Assembly (NCBI RefSeq): GCF_964340395.1
Contig: NC_135568.1
Coordinates: 4,883,079 to 4,928,078 of the forward strand
Length of the DNA: 45,000 nt
Source of the DNA: Glandiceps talaboti
Taxonomy: Eukaryota; Hemichordata; Enteropneusta; Spengelidae
Reading direction: 5' to 3'
Shown here one piece after another: positions 32,471 through 43,129 of this stretch. Position 1 is the stretch's first letter. Every line of letters starts with the position of its first letter. The notes beneath the pieces were generated by a model that worked only from the letters and a program-made list of their open reading frames with translations, was not told the origin of the DNA and searched no databases. The position numbers were made by a program, and so were the translations under genes.

Positions 32471-33200
32471 ACAGAAAACATTACAAACTGTGCCACGTTA
32501 AACCTATAAATACATTCAATACATGTAAAAACCTCATAATTTATTTATTACCCAGCTCTTAGTCCTAGATATCTACAGACTCACATCCCCACTAACCATA
32601 TACTGGTACATACAAATCTGTATTGTCTTCATGCTTGTCATATCATTGACTTATGTTTAGATCATCAATATCACAAATAACTAAACAGTTGTTACAAACT
32701 TGCCAGTTATTTACCTCATACATCATAACCATATTGTTTTGTTGACTACATTAATGGTTGCAGTGTATGGGTGTATAGTTTGTTGTATATGAATCATACA
32801 TGTAGGATAGATGGGTACTAAAAAAGACAAAACATAACATTTTATTGCTACAAGTGTGGCAGTAAAAATATACACTGAAATTGATAACATGTTACAATAA
32901 TAATTATGTATGACAAGATGACACCAGTCTGTCTGTGCCTTGAGTACAACTTGGGACACTGATTTGTCACTGGGGTCTGTTTCTCTGAAACAACAAATAA
33001 ATTGGAGTTTATAACATGATTTAAGTTGATAATCATTATTGTGTTAGCCTGGAATCCATGCGAATGGGAGTTTTGAATTCTTTGTTTCCCCATCATAGGG
33101 AGATCAAAATTCAAAATTGTTACTTGCCTGGATTTTAAGAACTCTTGTGTGCTCATTTGCATACAGTTATGCAATAATATGACATAGAATGTACTAAATT
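32471..33200. other. AT-rich stretch without recognised features
   Basis: No gene signal. The minus-strand frames at 32,723-33,174 lack recognisable domains. Confidence 0.45.
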
Positions 33201-33214
33201 GCTACAAACGTACA

Positions 33215-33256
33215 TAGGGGTGACATAGAACATAGAACATAGAACATAGAACATAC
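33215..33256 (+). repeat. 10-bp tandem repeat
   Basis: ACATAGAACA-type units repeat four times. Confidence 0.85.
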
Positions 33257-33383
33257 TAAATAACTAAAAACATATATTTTATTAATTTATTTGAGTACAC
33301 GTTACAAAACCCTGGGGAGTTGTGAAAGGTACAAAACATAAAAGGAAAATGATAACAAAACTAATAAACTAAAAATATATAAA

Positions 33384-33650
33384 ACATACCAAATAACTAA
33401 GAAACATAGAGGTGTAAATAAACATGTAATGGGGAACATACCAAATAACTAAGAAACATAGAGGTGTAAATAAACATGTAATGGGGAACATACCAAATAA
33501 CTAAGAAACATAGAGGTGTAAATAAACATGAAATGGGGAACATACCAAATAACTAAGAAACATAGAGGTGTAAATAAACATGAAATGGGGAACATACCAA
33601 ATAACTAAGAAACATAGAGGTGTAAATAAACATGAAATGAGGAACATACT
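33384..33650 (+). repeat. 52-bp minisatellite, 5 copies
   Basis: ACATACCAAATAACTAAGAA starts at 33,384, 33,436, 33,488, 33,540 and 33,592. Copies are almost identical (TGTAATGGGG versus TGAAATGGGG), so the array is young. Confidence 0.95.
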
Positions 33651-34220
33651 ACATACAGTAGCTAGAAACATAGGAGGAAGTCAATGAAATTTAAGTAGTA
33701 CCTGAGATAAACACACATTCACTATTTTCACCTAATCACCATAGCAACGATAGCTAGAAATATATTGTAAATCCCAGATAATCTTCTTTTATGGTTCATT
33801 GCATGTTTACAGAGTAAATATTCTGAAATCATGATGTTTGGATAAAGTGGGATTTTCATACAATTTATTCCCCCTATCTCGTATGTACACTGAAATCTGA
33901 CTCAACTCCCTAGAGAAACTTTGGACATGAAGGAAATATTAAAAAACAGGGGTAAAATCATGCCTACAACCTTGGCTACAACATTCCTATCTTCAAGTTA
34001 CCGTTATGGTAGTAACCATTTTGAATAATCAAGTACTTTCAATTTCACTCTTATTCATCCCTCCCCTTGACCTTGAAGCATTCAAATCTGTTTATATTAT
34101 CACAGCCCCAAAACAGTTTGATTGGATGCCATTAATGACCCAATGCCCATATTTGGGACATTGCAATGTGAATAAATAGCGCAATCTCATTTTCACAAAA
34201 AATGTAGAACTTTAATATAT
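33651..34220. other. Stretch without genes
   Basis: It contains TGACCTTGA at 34,068-34,076, the complement of TCAAGGTCA, a consensus monomer site for ERR/FTZ-F1-type nuclear receptors. Confidence 0.35.
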
Positions 34221-34231
34221 GGCCACTACAA

Positions 34232-34420
34232 ATGATATGCAAAGATGGGAGTCCAAAGACAACCTGGTGGCAGACAGTGATGACTGAGTTAGAGGGGATT
34301 AGTCTTATATGGGGTGAAGTTCAATCATGTGTATATGTAAAAAACTTGTCAAAGTGGCAGGAGTTGGTGGTGGCCTTGTGTCCCAGCTGGCACCAGGAGG
34401 ATTTAGTAGTTAGTGTAATT
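34232..34420 (+). pseudogene. LINE remnant: reverse transcriptase C-terminal tail
   Basis: One frame carries GSPKTTWWQTVMTELEGISL, then WGEV, LSKWQELVVALCPSWHQED. This matches the tail common to many invertebrate LINE ORF2 proteins (G-R-P-K-x-x-W ... D-L ... W ... LV-A-LCPT--EED). The expected Arg in GRPK is Ser here. Only about 55 residues are recognisable; the frame runs on to 34,486 without further similarity. No reverse transcriptase core is nearby, so this is a dead fragment. Confidence 0.55.
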
Positions 34421-34663
34421 TTTGCAGAAGCCTTTCTGAAAAGCAACATGGATTGTATGGGTATAGCATTGGGGAAGTGCCTTTGAAGTACTTTGTGCGA
34501 TGTCAAGGATAATTTAATATGCATATAGCTTTCAATGCTTTGACTTCAAGGAGAGAGAGATGAAGAGTAAATATGAATTCAAAATCTCAATGATTATTCT
34601 ACATGGTTAGTAACAGTATCCACATTAGAAACCGTCATTGAATCTGATTGGATTGCACTTATT

Positions 34664-34860
34664 GAATATGCAAATTCTACATGTAAATTGGATTAATTTG
34701 AATAACATGGAAATGTTACATACAAATTAGATCATTTGAATAACTATTAAAGCCTGGCAAACTTAAATGTATTAAATATGCAAATTGGGTTAATTTGAAT
34801 AATATGTAAATGTTACATGCAAATTAGATTATTTGAATAACTATTAAAGACTGACATACT
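34664..34860 (+). repeat. 110-bp tandem duplication with octamer motifs
   Basis: ATATGCAAATT at 34,666 and 34,776 starts two copies; both include TTAATTTGAATAA and AAATGTTACATRCAAATTAG and end TTTGAATAACTATTAAAG. ATGCAAAT octamers are at 34,667, 34,777 and about 34,817. Confidence 0.85.
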
Positions 34861-35389
34861 TATGATTTAGATAAGTAATAAGGTTTTTGAATGATATTTT
34901 TATTAAAAAGTGATCAAATGTGAATAGATATAAAATTGTGATGTGGAGACTAAAGGGAGGTAAAATGAACAAAGGTGTTGAGAAAGGGTAAAAAGTTAAA
35001 ACAGAAATGCGAAAAATGAAAGCGCCCTGTGTTAAAATAAGTGTGCTGTATTTGGTAAAAACCCTAAAATGGGATTGGCTCCAAAACTAGTGATTGTGAA
35101 GCAAAAGGGATGTTGTTTCAAGGCAAGACCGAAGAGAGACGTTTTGTCGAATGATCAAAAAAGTAAAACATGGCTAATATCAATTCATTGTACTATTTGA
35201 TTACCTTCACAAGTAGGGACTTGAAAAGCAGCCATGTAAATGTATGAAACCACTTTGCGTCACAATGGAATACATTTAAGCCATGACTATTAACATACTA
35301 AAGTAGAATTGTGTTTCCTACTACTTAATAATTATGTAGATTAATAATAGAATTTAGACACTCAATTAATCTTTTTTCTAATCCAAAAT
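34861..35389. other. Stretch without recognised features
   Basis: AT-rich. No coding or repeat signal. Confidence 0.45.
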
Positions 35390-36100
35390 AAATTTGGTAG
35401 AAAGAAAAATATTTGAACAGACGATAATTTTTTTTCTTCAGTTTTCGGCGGGAAAAATAATACACCATTGACATTCTTCAAAATGTCAGCTAGGTTTCCT
35501 TGGGACAAAGTGTGTGTGGGGACACTTTCATCTACAATCAATTGATTTTATTTCTATCCCAAAAAAAGCTGGGTAGAAAGAGCATTATTGGACCTTGGCA
35601 AGAAATGTTTTCTTCAGTTTTCAGCGGGAAAAATGATACACCATTGACATTCTTCAAAATGTCAGCTTTAATAGTCTCCCGGGGACAGAGACTGTGTATT
35701 GTTAGAGACTTTACTTATGTCAGTCTGAGTCACTGGATTTTACTTTCATCCAAAATGAACTACTAGGTAGAAATAAAGATTTTAGACCCAGGCAAGAATA
35801 TTTGTTTTCAGGTTTGGGCAGGAAAAGTGATATGCCATTGACACTCTTCACAATTTCAACTAGGTTTCCTGGGGACAGTGACTGAGCATTGTTATGGACA
35901 CTTTAGGTCAGAGTCTGAGTCAACAGATTTCAAATCCATCCAAAATGAACTAGATAGAGCAAAAAATTGGACCCTGCCAAGAAATTTTGAGTTCAATTTT
36001 TGGTGGTGAAAAGTGATATGCCATTGACACTTCACAATGTCAGCTAGGTCGCCTAGGGACAGCAACAGAGCATTGTTAAGGACGCTGTAGGTGACATGTT
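35390..36100 (+). repeat. 176-194-bp tandem repeat, 4 copies
   Basis: The anchor ACCATTGACATTCTTCAAAA lies at 35,464, 35,640, 35,834 and 36,020 (the last two diverged). Each unit also has GGGACAGNGACTGNGCATTG and TCCAAAATGAACTA. Just before the anchor the first two copies contain TTTTCGGCGGGAAAAA and TTTTCAGCGGGAAAAA, close to an E2F site; the later copies have lost the CGGGAA core. Confidence 0.85.
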
Positions 36101-38169
36101 TACATAGACAATCACATACAATACACAAACAGTCAGCCCAAAAGAAGTGAATTCTCTGGAGGGCTATGTACCTTGAGGCAAAAAGGTGGGATTATTGCTA
36201 TTCTTTTCATTTTATTGTTTGTGACTTTTTTTTTTTTTTTTACAAATGTGATGTTGGATGGTTTACATGTTTAGGTTTGTGTGTTGGCAAAACTGCTAGA
36301 ATCTATCAAATGTCACACGTCAGTGATTTCTATTGAATGTTTAGGAGATGCGAATTTTATTTCTGCTTGTTCATAAACTCCTCACCTCTGTCAAGTAAGT
36401 GTCTCTTTGTTGAGTCATGCTGGAGACCTTGTGAGAATATTGATCAAAAAAACACACATGTAGGTACTGTAAGGCTGATATGCTTAAGGGACCAAGAAAA
36501 GTCATTTTCACTAACCCTACATCGTGCTTTGTGCAACATTTCTGAAATAATGACATATCTGGTTTAGAAGAAGCTTGCTGTACACTGGTCCAAGGGTGAG
36601 GCATTCTGGGAAACAAAGAAAGTGAGGAGCTCCTGATGTCTTTAAACTCATCGTCGCAAACCACGGCCTGTTTTACGACACCGTTCTTAAGGAGCCGTCC
36701 CTATTTCGAAGTGTAGCGGAAGAAATAACAGTTCTGGTTTGTGAGAATTCTTTAAACTTTGCCAAAACAATACTGAGACTGTAATTTACAATTTTGTTCC
36801 CCTTCAGGTTTTAAAGCTGCTTGTCAATTTGAAGGACTACCCATTGAAAAAAACACAACTTTTTCAGAATTAAACAAAACTACTCAAAAAATTAATTTTT
36901 TGCAGTATTTATTTCGACAATGTTTTGTTCCGTTATCTCCCTATATGTTTGTACAGGACCGGTGTAACTGTCATGAAAACAAACCATACTGTGGCGAAAA
37001 TTTTTTAAATACATTTTTCAGTAATCTATACAGCACATTGTTCTTACATTTAGCAAGACTGACCAATTTTCAAATCGATTTTCAAACTTTCACTTTAGCG
37101 TTAAACGTGTAGTATATCACATGATTAAATTGTTCGATTCCTTTTACTTCCCCTTAGTTCATTAATGTATTTTTTCCAGTCAAATTGCGTCCTATCCACG
37201 CCATGCATGGAGTCGAACATCTGGCGTGTATGAAGAAAAGCGGACATGTATATAGGGTGAAAGAAAAACATAATATGGAATTATATAAATGTAGTATTAA
37301 AATCCACTGAGGTGTGTTTATGGAAATAAGCATGTTTTTGTTAAATTTAAATATCCTAATATCTCATGGTCAAGAATAATATCTTGATAGAAATCTTCAG
37401 TTTTGTCATATTGTTGTGTTTATTTTTTTCTTCATAAATTTGACTATTAATCATATGATTTATTTGTTAGCGTTCATGGATGTTACAGGAATACATGTCC
37501 TTTCTTACTCACCTTGAAAGTCGTGCAACAAAAATCTTTTTCAATGTGGCCACATTGTTATAATATCAATCATACTCACCGTTGGTGGCGCTCTTTAATC
37601 TGATTTAATCACATGCAAAAATAGTCAGTACAATAAACTGGTCTCCCCATTTGCAGATTTGCTAATTTGTTTCATCCACAATAGGATCATACCAATTTAA
37701 CCAAGTGATAGGGAGTAGGGGTGGGGATGGAAGAGTCTATTATTGGATTTCTGTGCAAAATATATGTGACACAGTCGTATTTACCAATGTAAGTATTTTG
37801 AGTGATCCTATGGGGTTATGGTTCCATTTAATTGATTGGGCTAAGGTCAACTGAGTTTACTAACTGTCAGCTGACCTGTGATAGGCTGTTACAGCATTCT
37901 GACATGTATTCTTGTAATTACAATTTTAAAGCAAAGTTGACTTTGTTTTCAGCATAACTCATCTGTAAATCAAATTGAGTCCCATGTTTTTTTTTAGCAA
38001 TATTAATATTTTAAAGTATGAATATGTAATCCATTTTGATGACGGAGAAATGGTAATGTTTAAAATGTTACAATTTATAGATTTCTGAATATTTTGTCTA
38101 TCCCTGTAGTGTTTGTATCTTTGTTCAGTGTTTTTACTTTAACAGGTTGTTGAATGTTGGTAATGGGTG
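36101..38169. other. Stretch without confident genes
   Basis: A modestly CpG-bearing patch lies at 36,640-36,730. A 97-codon minus-strand frame (36,371-36,664) starts ATGGTTTGCGACGATG beside it but has no recognised domain or donor. The 70-codon plus frame at 36,900-37,112 is likewise unrecognised. A perfect 16-bp palindrome CAATGTGGCCACATTG is at 37,542-37,557. Confidence 0.4.
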
Positions 38170-38174
38170 AGGTG

Positions 38175-38222
38175 GGGTTAGGGTAGGGTAGGGTAGGGTA
38201 GGGTAGGGTAGGGTAGGGTAGG
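38175..38222 (+). repeat. (GGGTA)n array
   Basis: About eight to nine GGGTA units in a row. A second short run is at about 38,390-38,410, where it is continuous with the end of the GGTA dispersed repeat. Confidence 0.95.
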
Positions 38223-38530
38223 CAGTGTTTTTGCTAAGGTTTGGGAACCCCGGTAACAGAAAGGGGGAAAGAGGTAAAACTGGTAGTGCTTCCCATGCAA
38301 TGTATCATAGTTTAGGTGGGGAACCCCGGTAAAATGATGTGGGAACCCCGGTAGATTTTACCTACTTACCGCCCTTAAATAAAACACTGGTAGGGTAGGG
38401 TAGGGTAGGGGTGAGGATCTGGTAAAGGTTGGATAGATTTCCATACTTGTATATAGTATAATAATTTTGGGGGGAACTCTGGTAAAATATCTAGGGAACT
38501 CAGGTAGAAAATTTAACTATTTTTAATAAC
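38223..38530 (+). repeat. Dispersed 'GGTA' repeat, copy D (longest)
   Basis: GTTTTTGCTAAGGTTTGGGA, ACCCCGGTAACAGAAA, GGTAAAACTGGTAGTG, TTTAGGTGGGGAACCCCGGT, AAAATGATG, GGTAGATTTTACCTACTTAC, CGCCCTTAAATAAAACACTG. This is the most complete version and defines the order used to recognise copies A-C. A partial second unit follows at 38,465. Confidence 0.8.
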
Positions 38531-38599
38531 AGTCTAGTTATTAACAAAAATACCGACATTTACATTTTCTGAAATGAGAGCTTTCTGAAAATAAAATGT

Positions 38600-38845
38600 A
38601 TAGCCCTGTTCCCACTTTGAATTGATTCAAAGCTGATTCAAAGGGAATCAATTTAGTTTGAAACCAGTTTCTGTCACCATGAGAAAACTTAGCAAAGTTT
38701 TTGAATCAATTCATTTTATGTTTAGCTTTGGTTGAATCCATTTGAAACAACTGTGAACCGATTCAACTAAGTCATTTCAAACCCAGTGTAGTGAGTGTTT
38801 GATGTGAGAACCGATTTTAGTTCCACATTGAGACAGGGTGTATAT
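38600..38845. mobile_element. Dispersed repeat R2, copy 2 (MITE-like)
   Basis: Starts CCCTGTTCCCACTTTGAATT and ends TTGAGACAGGG, so the extremes form a short imperfect inverted repeat (CCCTGTY). TGTATA or TATA flanks both sides and may be a target duplication. The interior has several overlapping TTGAATC/GATTCAA inverted motifs. Related to 24,865-25,115. Confidence 0.5.
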
Positions 38846-39149
38846 TTTGAGAAGGAAGTAATATGGAGTACAACAAGTTTGAACAGGAAACCCTGACAGT
38901 AGTAGTGGTGTAATGGTTTTATAATTTCTACAATTATTTATTTAAAGTTTTGACCCAACAGCTAAACAAACACCGCAATTTATCATTCTTAGTTAGAGTT
39001 GACCAAAGATCATAGTCCAGGATTGCATTTACATGTTGTGTTTATTTTAGTTCACACACATATTTAGGAAAAGACACTATTTTTGACATTTGGGCATCAA
39101 TTTATTGCGGTATAATTTGGAATTTTGACAGGATATTGATGCAATTGAC

Positions 39150-39345
39150 ATGCTGGGTCAGAATCAGCAACTTGTCGGCTTGAGGCTTGTTGCTGCCACT
39201 TGTTTCTGAGTGGTTAAAATCTATGAGTAAGATTTGAACAACAATTGTAACCCGGTCAACCCAGTTGTATAAATGGGGACCTGATAGGATAGAGGCTGCC
39301 ATGTGAAGGATTTATTCCTGTATGGTTATAGAGGCAAAGTTAATC
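39150..39345 (+). mobile_element. SINE-like element, truncated copy
   Basis: TTTCTGAGTGGTTAAAATCT, AGTAAGATTTGAACAA, GTCAACCCAGTTGTATAAAT and GGGGACCTGATAGGATAGAG align to the element at 28,355-28,672 in the same orientation. The 3' tail is absent. Confidence 0.65.
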
Positions 39346-39389
39346 TTAGGAATTTAAGAAGTAGGATGGGGTATTGTAAGGGCTGCCTA

Positions 39390-39830
39390 ATGAGTATAGG
39401 GTTTGTAGTCCTGTAGTCCAACCACCACCGTCAGACCAATATTTTGATTTGTGGTAATAATACTCCAACCACCACCGTCAGACCAATATTTTGATTTGTG
39501 ATAATAATACTACAGTTTGTAGTCCTGTAGTCTGGCCACCGTCAAACCAATTTTTTGATTTGTGATGATAATACTACAGTTTGTAGTCCTGCAGTACAAC
39601 CATCAAACCAATATTTTGATTTGTGGTGGTAATACTAGAGTTTGTAGTCCTGCAGTCCGGCCACCATCAGACCAATATTTTAATTTGTGGTAATATTACT
39701 AGAGTTTATAGTCCTGCAGTCTGACCACCGTCAGACCAATATTTTGATTTGTGGTGGTAATACTAGAGTTTGTATTCCTGCAGTCCAACCGTCAAACCAA
39801 TGTTTTGATTTGTGATAAGGTTAAGGGCCG
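39390..39830 (+). repeat. 61-64-bp minisatellite, 7 copies
   Basis: ACCAATATTTTGATTTGTGR recurs at 39,436, 39,482, 39,546, 39,607, 39,671, 39,735 and 39,796. The first interval is only 46 bp, because the TACTACAGTTTGTAGTCCTG segment is missing there. Confidence 0.9.
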
Positions 39831-40389
39831 CCTACCAGTATCTGGAGTGGTAGCTTTTGACCTTTCTGGTTAATTGACAGAAAAATGAACCAAGTGTTTA
39901 CGATAAGATAAACCTGTGACATACGTCTAGACATGCCAGACTAACGCATAGCAACTCATAAATATTATTCCAAGTGTCATAACAGTGGACAGCGTTGTCA
40001 TCATTATGTGTTAAGCTGTGAAGTATGTGACTTGGTGACATTAAACAAACATAGCTACGTCTAATACAACTGAATTCTATCAACCTACTAAGTTGGGCTC
40101 AAGCTTGGCTAAAACTACAAATGTATCTACTTGTCGGAGTTTCTCTATTTATCATTTTGTAATCTTTCACTCTATAGTATTTTATTATAAACAAATTGTT
40201 GATAAGACCAAGGCTGGCTGGTATACTACACATTATTACAATTGCACACATACACTCATATTGTAAATTAACAACTTCACCAAAAAATATAAACTTAGTG
40301 CGTGCATCCTTTGGAGTCCTGTGTTACAAGCCATGCATGAGTGTGTAGCAACAGTAAGATTTATTTTATAAGGCTAAATAAAAAAAATA
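39831..40389. other. Stretch without recognised features
   Basis: No coding or repeat signal could be supported. Confidence 0.4.
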
Positions 40390-40758
40390 GTGTTTCCGAT
40401 AACCTGACTGACCATGAACATTTTTTTTGCATGTAAAAAGGTAAAATGGTAATAATTTACTTCTATTTCCGTGTACGCCTTCATGCCTTTGCCTCACCTT
40501 TGGTCAGGCTCAGTTAAAAAAAAATCGTATTCCAGAGATACTGAGGACTATATGTATAATGGTATAGTCCTGCATAACCTGTGCGTCTAATTTACTTTAA
40601 TATAATTATCTTGAGTCACTTATTTTAGACGTTATCAAACTCTCATGGAAGTATTGTGATGAGTATCTTATATTAGGATCAAAGTAATGTAAAAAAAATA
40701 AAAAAAAATAAAATTCTGACCTACCTAGCCTATTTTCTGAAGTCATGTTATCGGAAAC
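40390..40758. mobile_element. TIR element, MITE-like, ~370 bp
   Basis: GTTTCCGATAACCTGACT (about 40,392-40,409) pairs with AGTCATGTTATCGGAAAC (40,741-40,758), one mismatch in 18. Inside is a perfect 9-bp hairpin, AGGACTATA (40,544) with TATAGTCCT (40,563). Non-coding. No clear target duplication. Confidence 0.55.
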
Positions 40759-42358
40759 AAACTTTTAAAAATGTTTTGTCTTAACAGCTTGTGTTTACAG
40801 TGATTAATGATAAATAGACTTTGTTATTTTAAATGAGGAACTTGTCACAGGTAGATAGTTTTAGTATAGCATGTGACAGGCAAACTAGGCAGCTTGGTGG
40901 AATTCAGTTGTACTTTACTGTAGACAAAAGATAAGTTAATCTGATTAAAATACGTAATGAGGAAAGTGGCTCAGTGGAATTTATTTGTTTTCTCTGTTGT
41001 TACTTGTTACCGCCTTTTGTGTTGTTCGTTAGTGACGTAAATTCCTTCATCAAGTACATTATCATTATGGTGTTAGAGATGTAACAATGCAAACATATTC
41101 ACTCACCGATATAACCGATAGATTAAAGTTTACACAAAATGTAACCATAGCAAATAACAAACCACAAAATGTATGTTCAGTCCTACACATTTTTTTTTGC
41201 CAAATGGTGAATTTTTTTCAAAAAAATGTATAAAATTGGCATGTGTGATGTTTGTAGTTTTGGTACAAGTCCAAAGCTACATATTTTGTTTGCCTAAAGT
41301 TGCTTTTTTTTCAAAAAGGAAATAATGATGTTCATCGTGTTTGTAGCCTAAATAACAATTTGCAAGACAAACCATGATGGCAGAAAAAGTGTGTTTTATT
41401 GTAAATTGACAGCAGATTTTGAAATATATAAATAAATTTATGTAGATTTATCTCACCAATATTTGCAATTATGAACATCACTAACATGACTAAAGCAGTT
41501 TACAAGTACACAAGGTTGAAAATACTTACAGTACAGTGAGCAAATATACTGATAAAGTGTTTTGGGGTGTGGCTAACTTAGTCAATTTGAATAATGAAGG
41601 TGAGAGCTATCACAGTCACAGATCAGTGATGTAGACAGCCTATGACTGTGCTAACCTGTCACACTTTAGGTTGTAAGTGTGCCCCCCCCCCCTCCCCTAA
41701 AGACTTGCAGTACTTAGTTTACAAATACACAGAGGTGAATAAGGAAATAAAGTGGTTATTGTGTACACAAGGGTCAGTTAACGCAAACACAGTAAGCTGA
41801 TATATCAATATATGAAGTAGGTGAGAGAACAAAGACATTGATTCCAGTGGGAAAATACAGTCAAGTTGTATTATATATTTCATTCTATCTCAGGACACAC
41901 AATGATATAGAACAGAAAACACACTCATTGATTTTAGGACAGTTTGATGTCTGTGTAATGTGAACTTGACTTTTATTTGATCTTGAAGCCATTCTGGAAA
42001 TCAAATTTTGACTGACTGTTAGAATTGTTGAAAGTCCGTTGTATTAGTTGAGCTATAGCTGGAACTGGGATATATTTTATTTTCATCAAGTAATTGCAAA
42101 AGTAATTGCAAATTGCAAAAAGATGCAAAATAAGTAAAAATTTCACACATTGTTTATATTTTGAAATTTATTGAGTTGCGAACATGAACTTGTATATGTT
42201 ATTTTGCATTATTTTTTCAAGTAGAAAAACATAGTGAAACTTTTATCAAATAATAATTTTTGGAGAATTTCAATGTTTACACTATCTTGACTATAGGGTG
42301 ATTACGTCTGCAAAACAGATCTCAAGGCTCTGCTATAGATTCACGTCTGTAATCTGTT
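40759..42358. other. Stretch without genes
   Basis: Contains a C-run (about 41,683-41,697), a short inverted pair CACATTTTTTTTTGCCAA / TTGGCATGTG near 41,190-41,250, and poly-A/T runs. No exon was recognised. Confidence 0.45.
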
Positions 42359-42590
42359 GCATCAAACAAGAATAGTTTGGGTTTGTGATGTGTCTATCTC
42401 AGTAAAACGAAAGCTCTATTATTTCCTGAGTAGTATCATCTGAACAAAAAGCACAAATTATCAAAGTCACATCAAACAAGAACAGTTTTGGTTTGTGATG
42501 TGTTTATCTCATTAAGACAAAAACTCTATTTCCTGAGTAGGATCATCTGAACAAAAAGCAAAAAAAAAAAAAAAAAAAAAACAATTATCA
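42359..42590 (+). repeat. ~112-bp tandem duplication with a poly-A expansion in one copy
   Basis: CATCAAACAAGAAYAGTTT, TTTGTGATGTGT, CTATTTCCTGAGTAG and ATCATCTGAACAAAAAGCA occur twice. The second copy has a run of more than 20 A where the first has a short ACAAA. Confidence 0.9.
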
Positions 42591-42833
42591 AAGTCATCGT
42601 ACCCTGCAGATATCCAGTGACATATTAGCACTTCTGGCAGCTGCTAAGATTATATCAACCACTATTTTCCATATAAAATTCTTAATCTTGATAAAATAAA
42701 CATTTGAGGGTTAAAAGATTATGGAAGGGTTATAAAATATTCATAAAAAATAGCTTTGTTTTGGCCTGATTTACACTGAAAATATTGATATGTAGCCAAG
42801 AGACTTTAATATTTTACAATATTTGCCCAGACA

Positions 42834-42865
42834 TGTTGAGTCAGATAGCTAAGTCTCTGGTGGTT
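42834..42865 (-). repeat. Isolated inverted unit of the 47-bp minisatellite
   Basis: TGTTGAGTCAGATAGCTAAG TCTCTGG is the reverse complement of the last unit of the array at 13.8-15.5 kb, including that unit's CTGACTCAACA variant, with one mismatch in about 26. Confidence 0.7.
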
Positions 42866-43129
42866 GAGGCAGTATGTTGAAAAATTATTTTCATTTCATT
42901 TGTATTTATTTATTTATTAATTTGTGTTATTGCGAATAAAGAACTTATACTAATATTATTCAAAGAGAAAAAAAATAAAACAGAAATTTGAATCACAAAA
43001 ATTTGCATAAATCTACTGGGTTTCAAACTCACAACTTGTATGTGCTGACATTGTGACAAAATTACATTGATTTTTATGATGCCCTAAAAATCTATCATTT
43101 GCCTCAAAGACTTACATTAGAGAGATTAG

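Noticed and set aside
31910-32562. Frames of up to 207 codons on both strands
   Set aside because: Microsatellite translation across the CATA/CAGA and TATG arrays.
36371-36664. 97-codon minus-strand frame
   Set aside because: No domain, no donor and only a small CpG patch at its start; noted in the region entry instead of as a gene.
37125-37145. tRNA gene suggested by TGTTCGATTCC
   Set aside because: It matches a B box, but no acceptor stem, A box or cloverleaf could be built around it; the same holds for the inverted match at 43,836.
38175-38222. Interstitial telomere
   Set aside because: The unit is GGGTA, not TTAGGG, and it is continuous with the GGTA dispersed repeat nearby.
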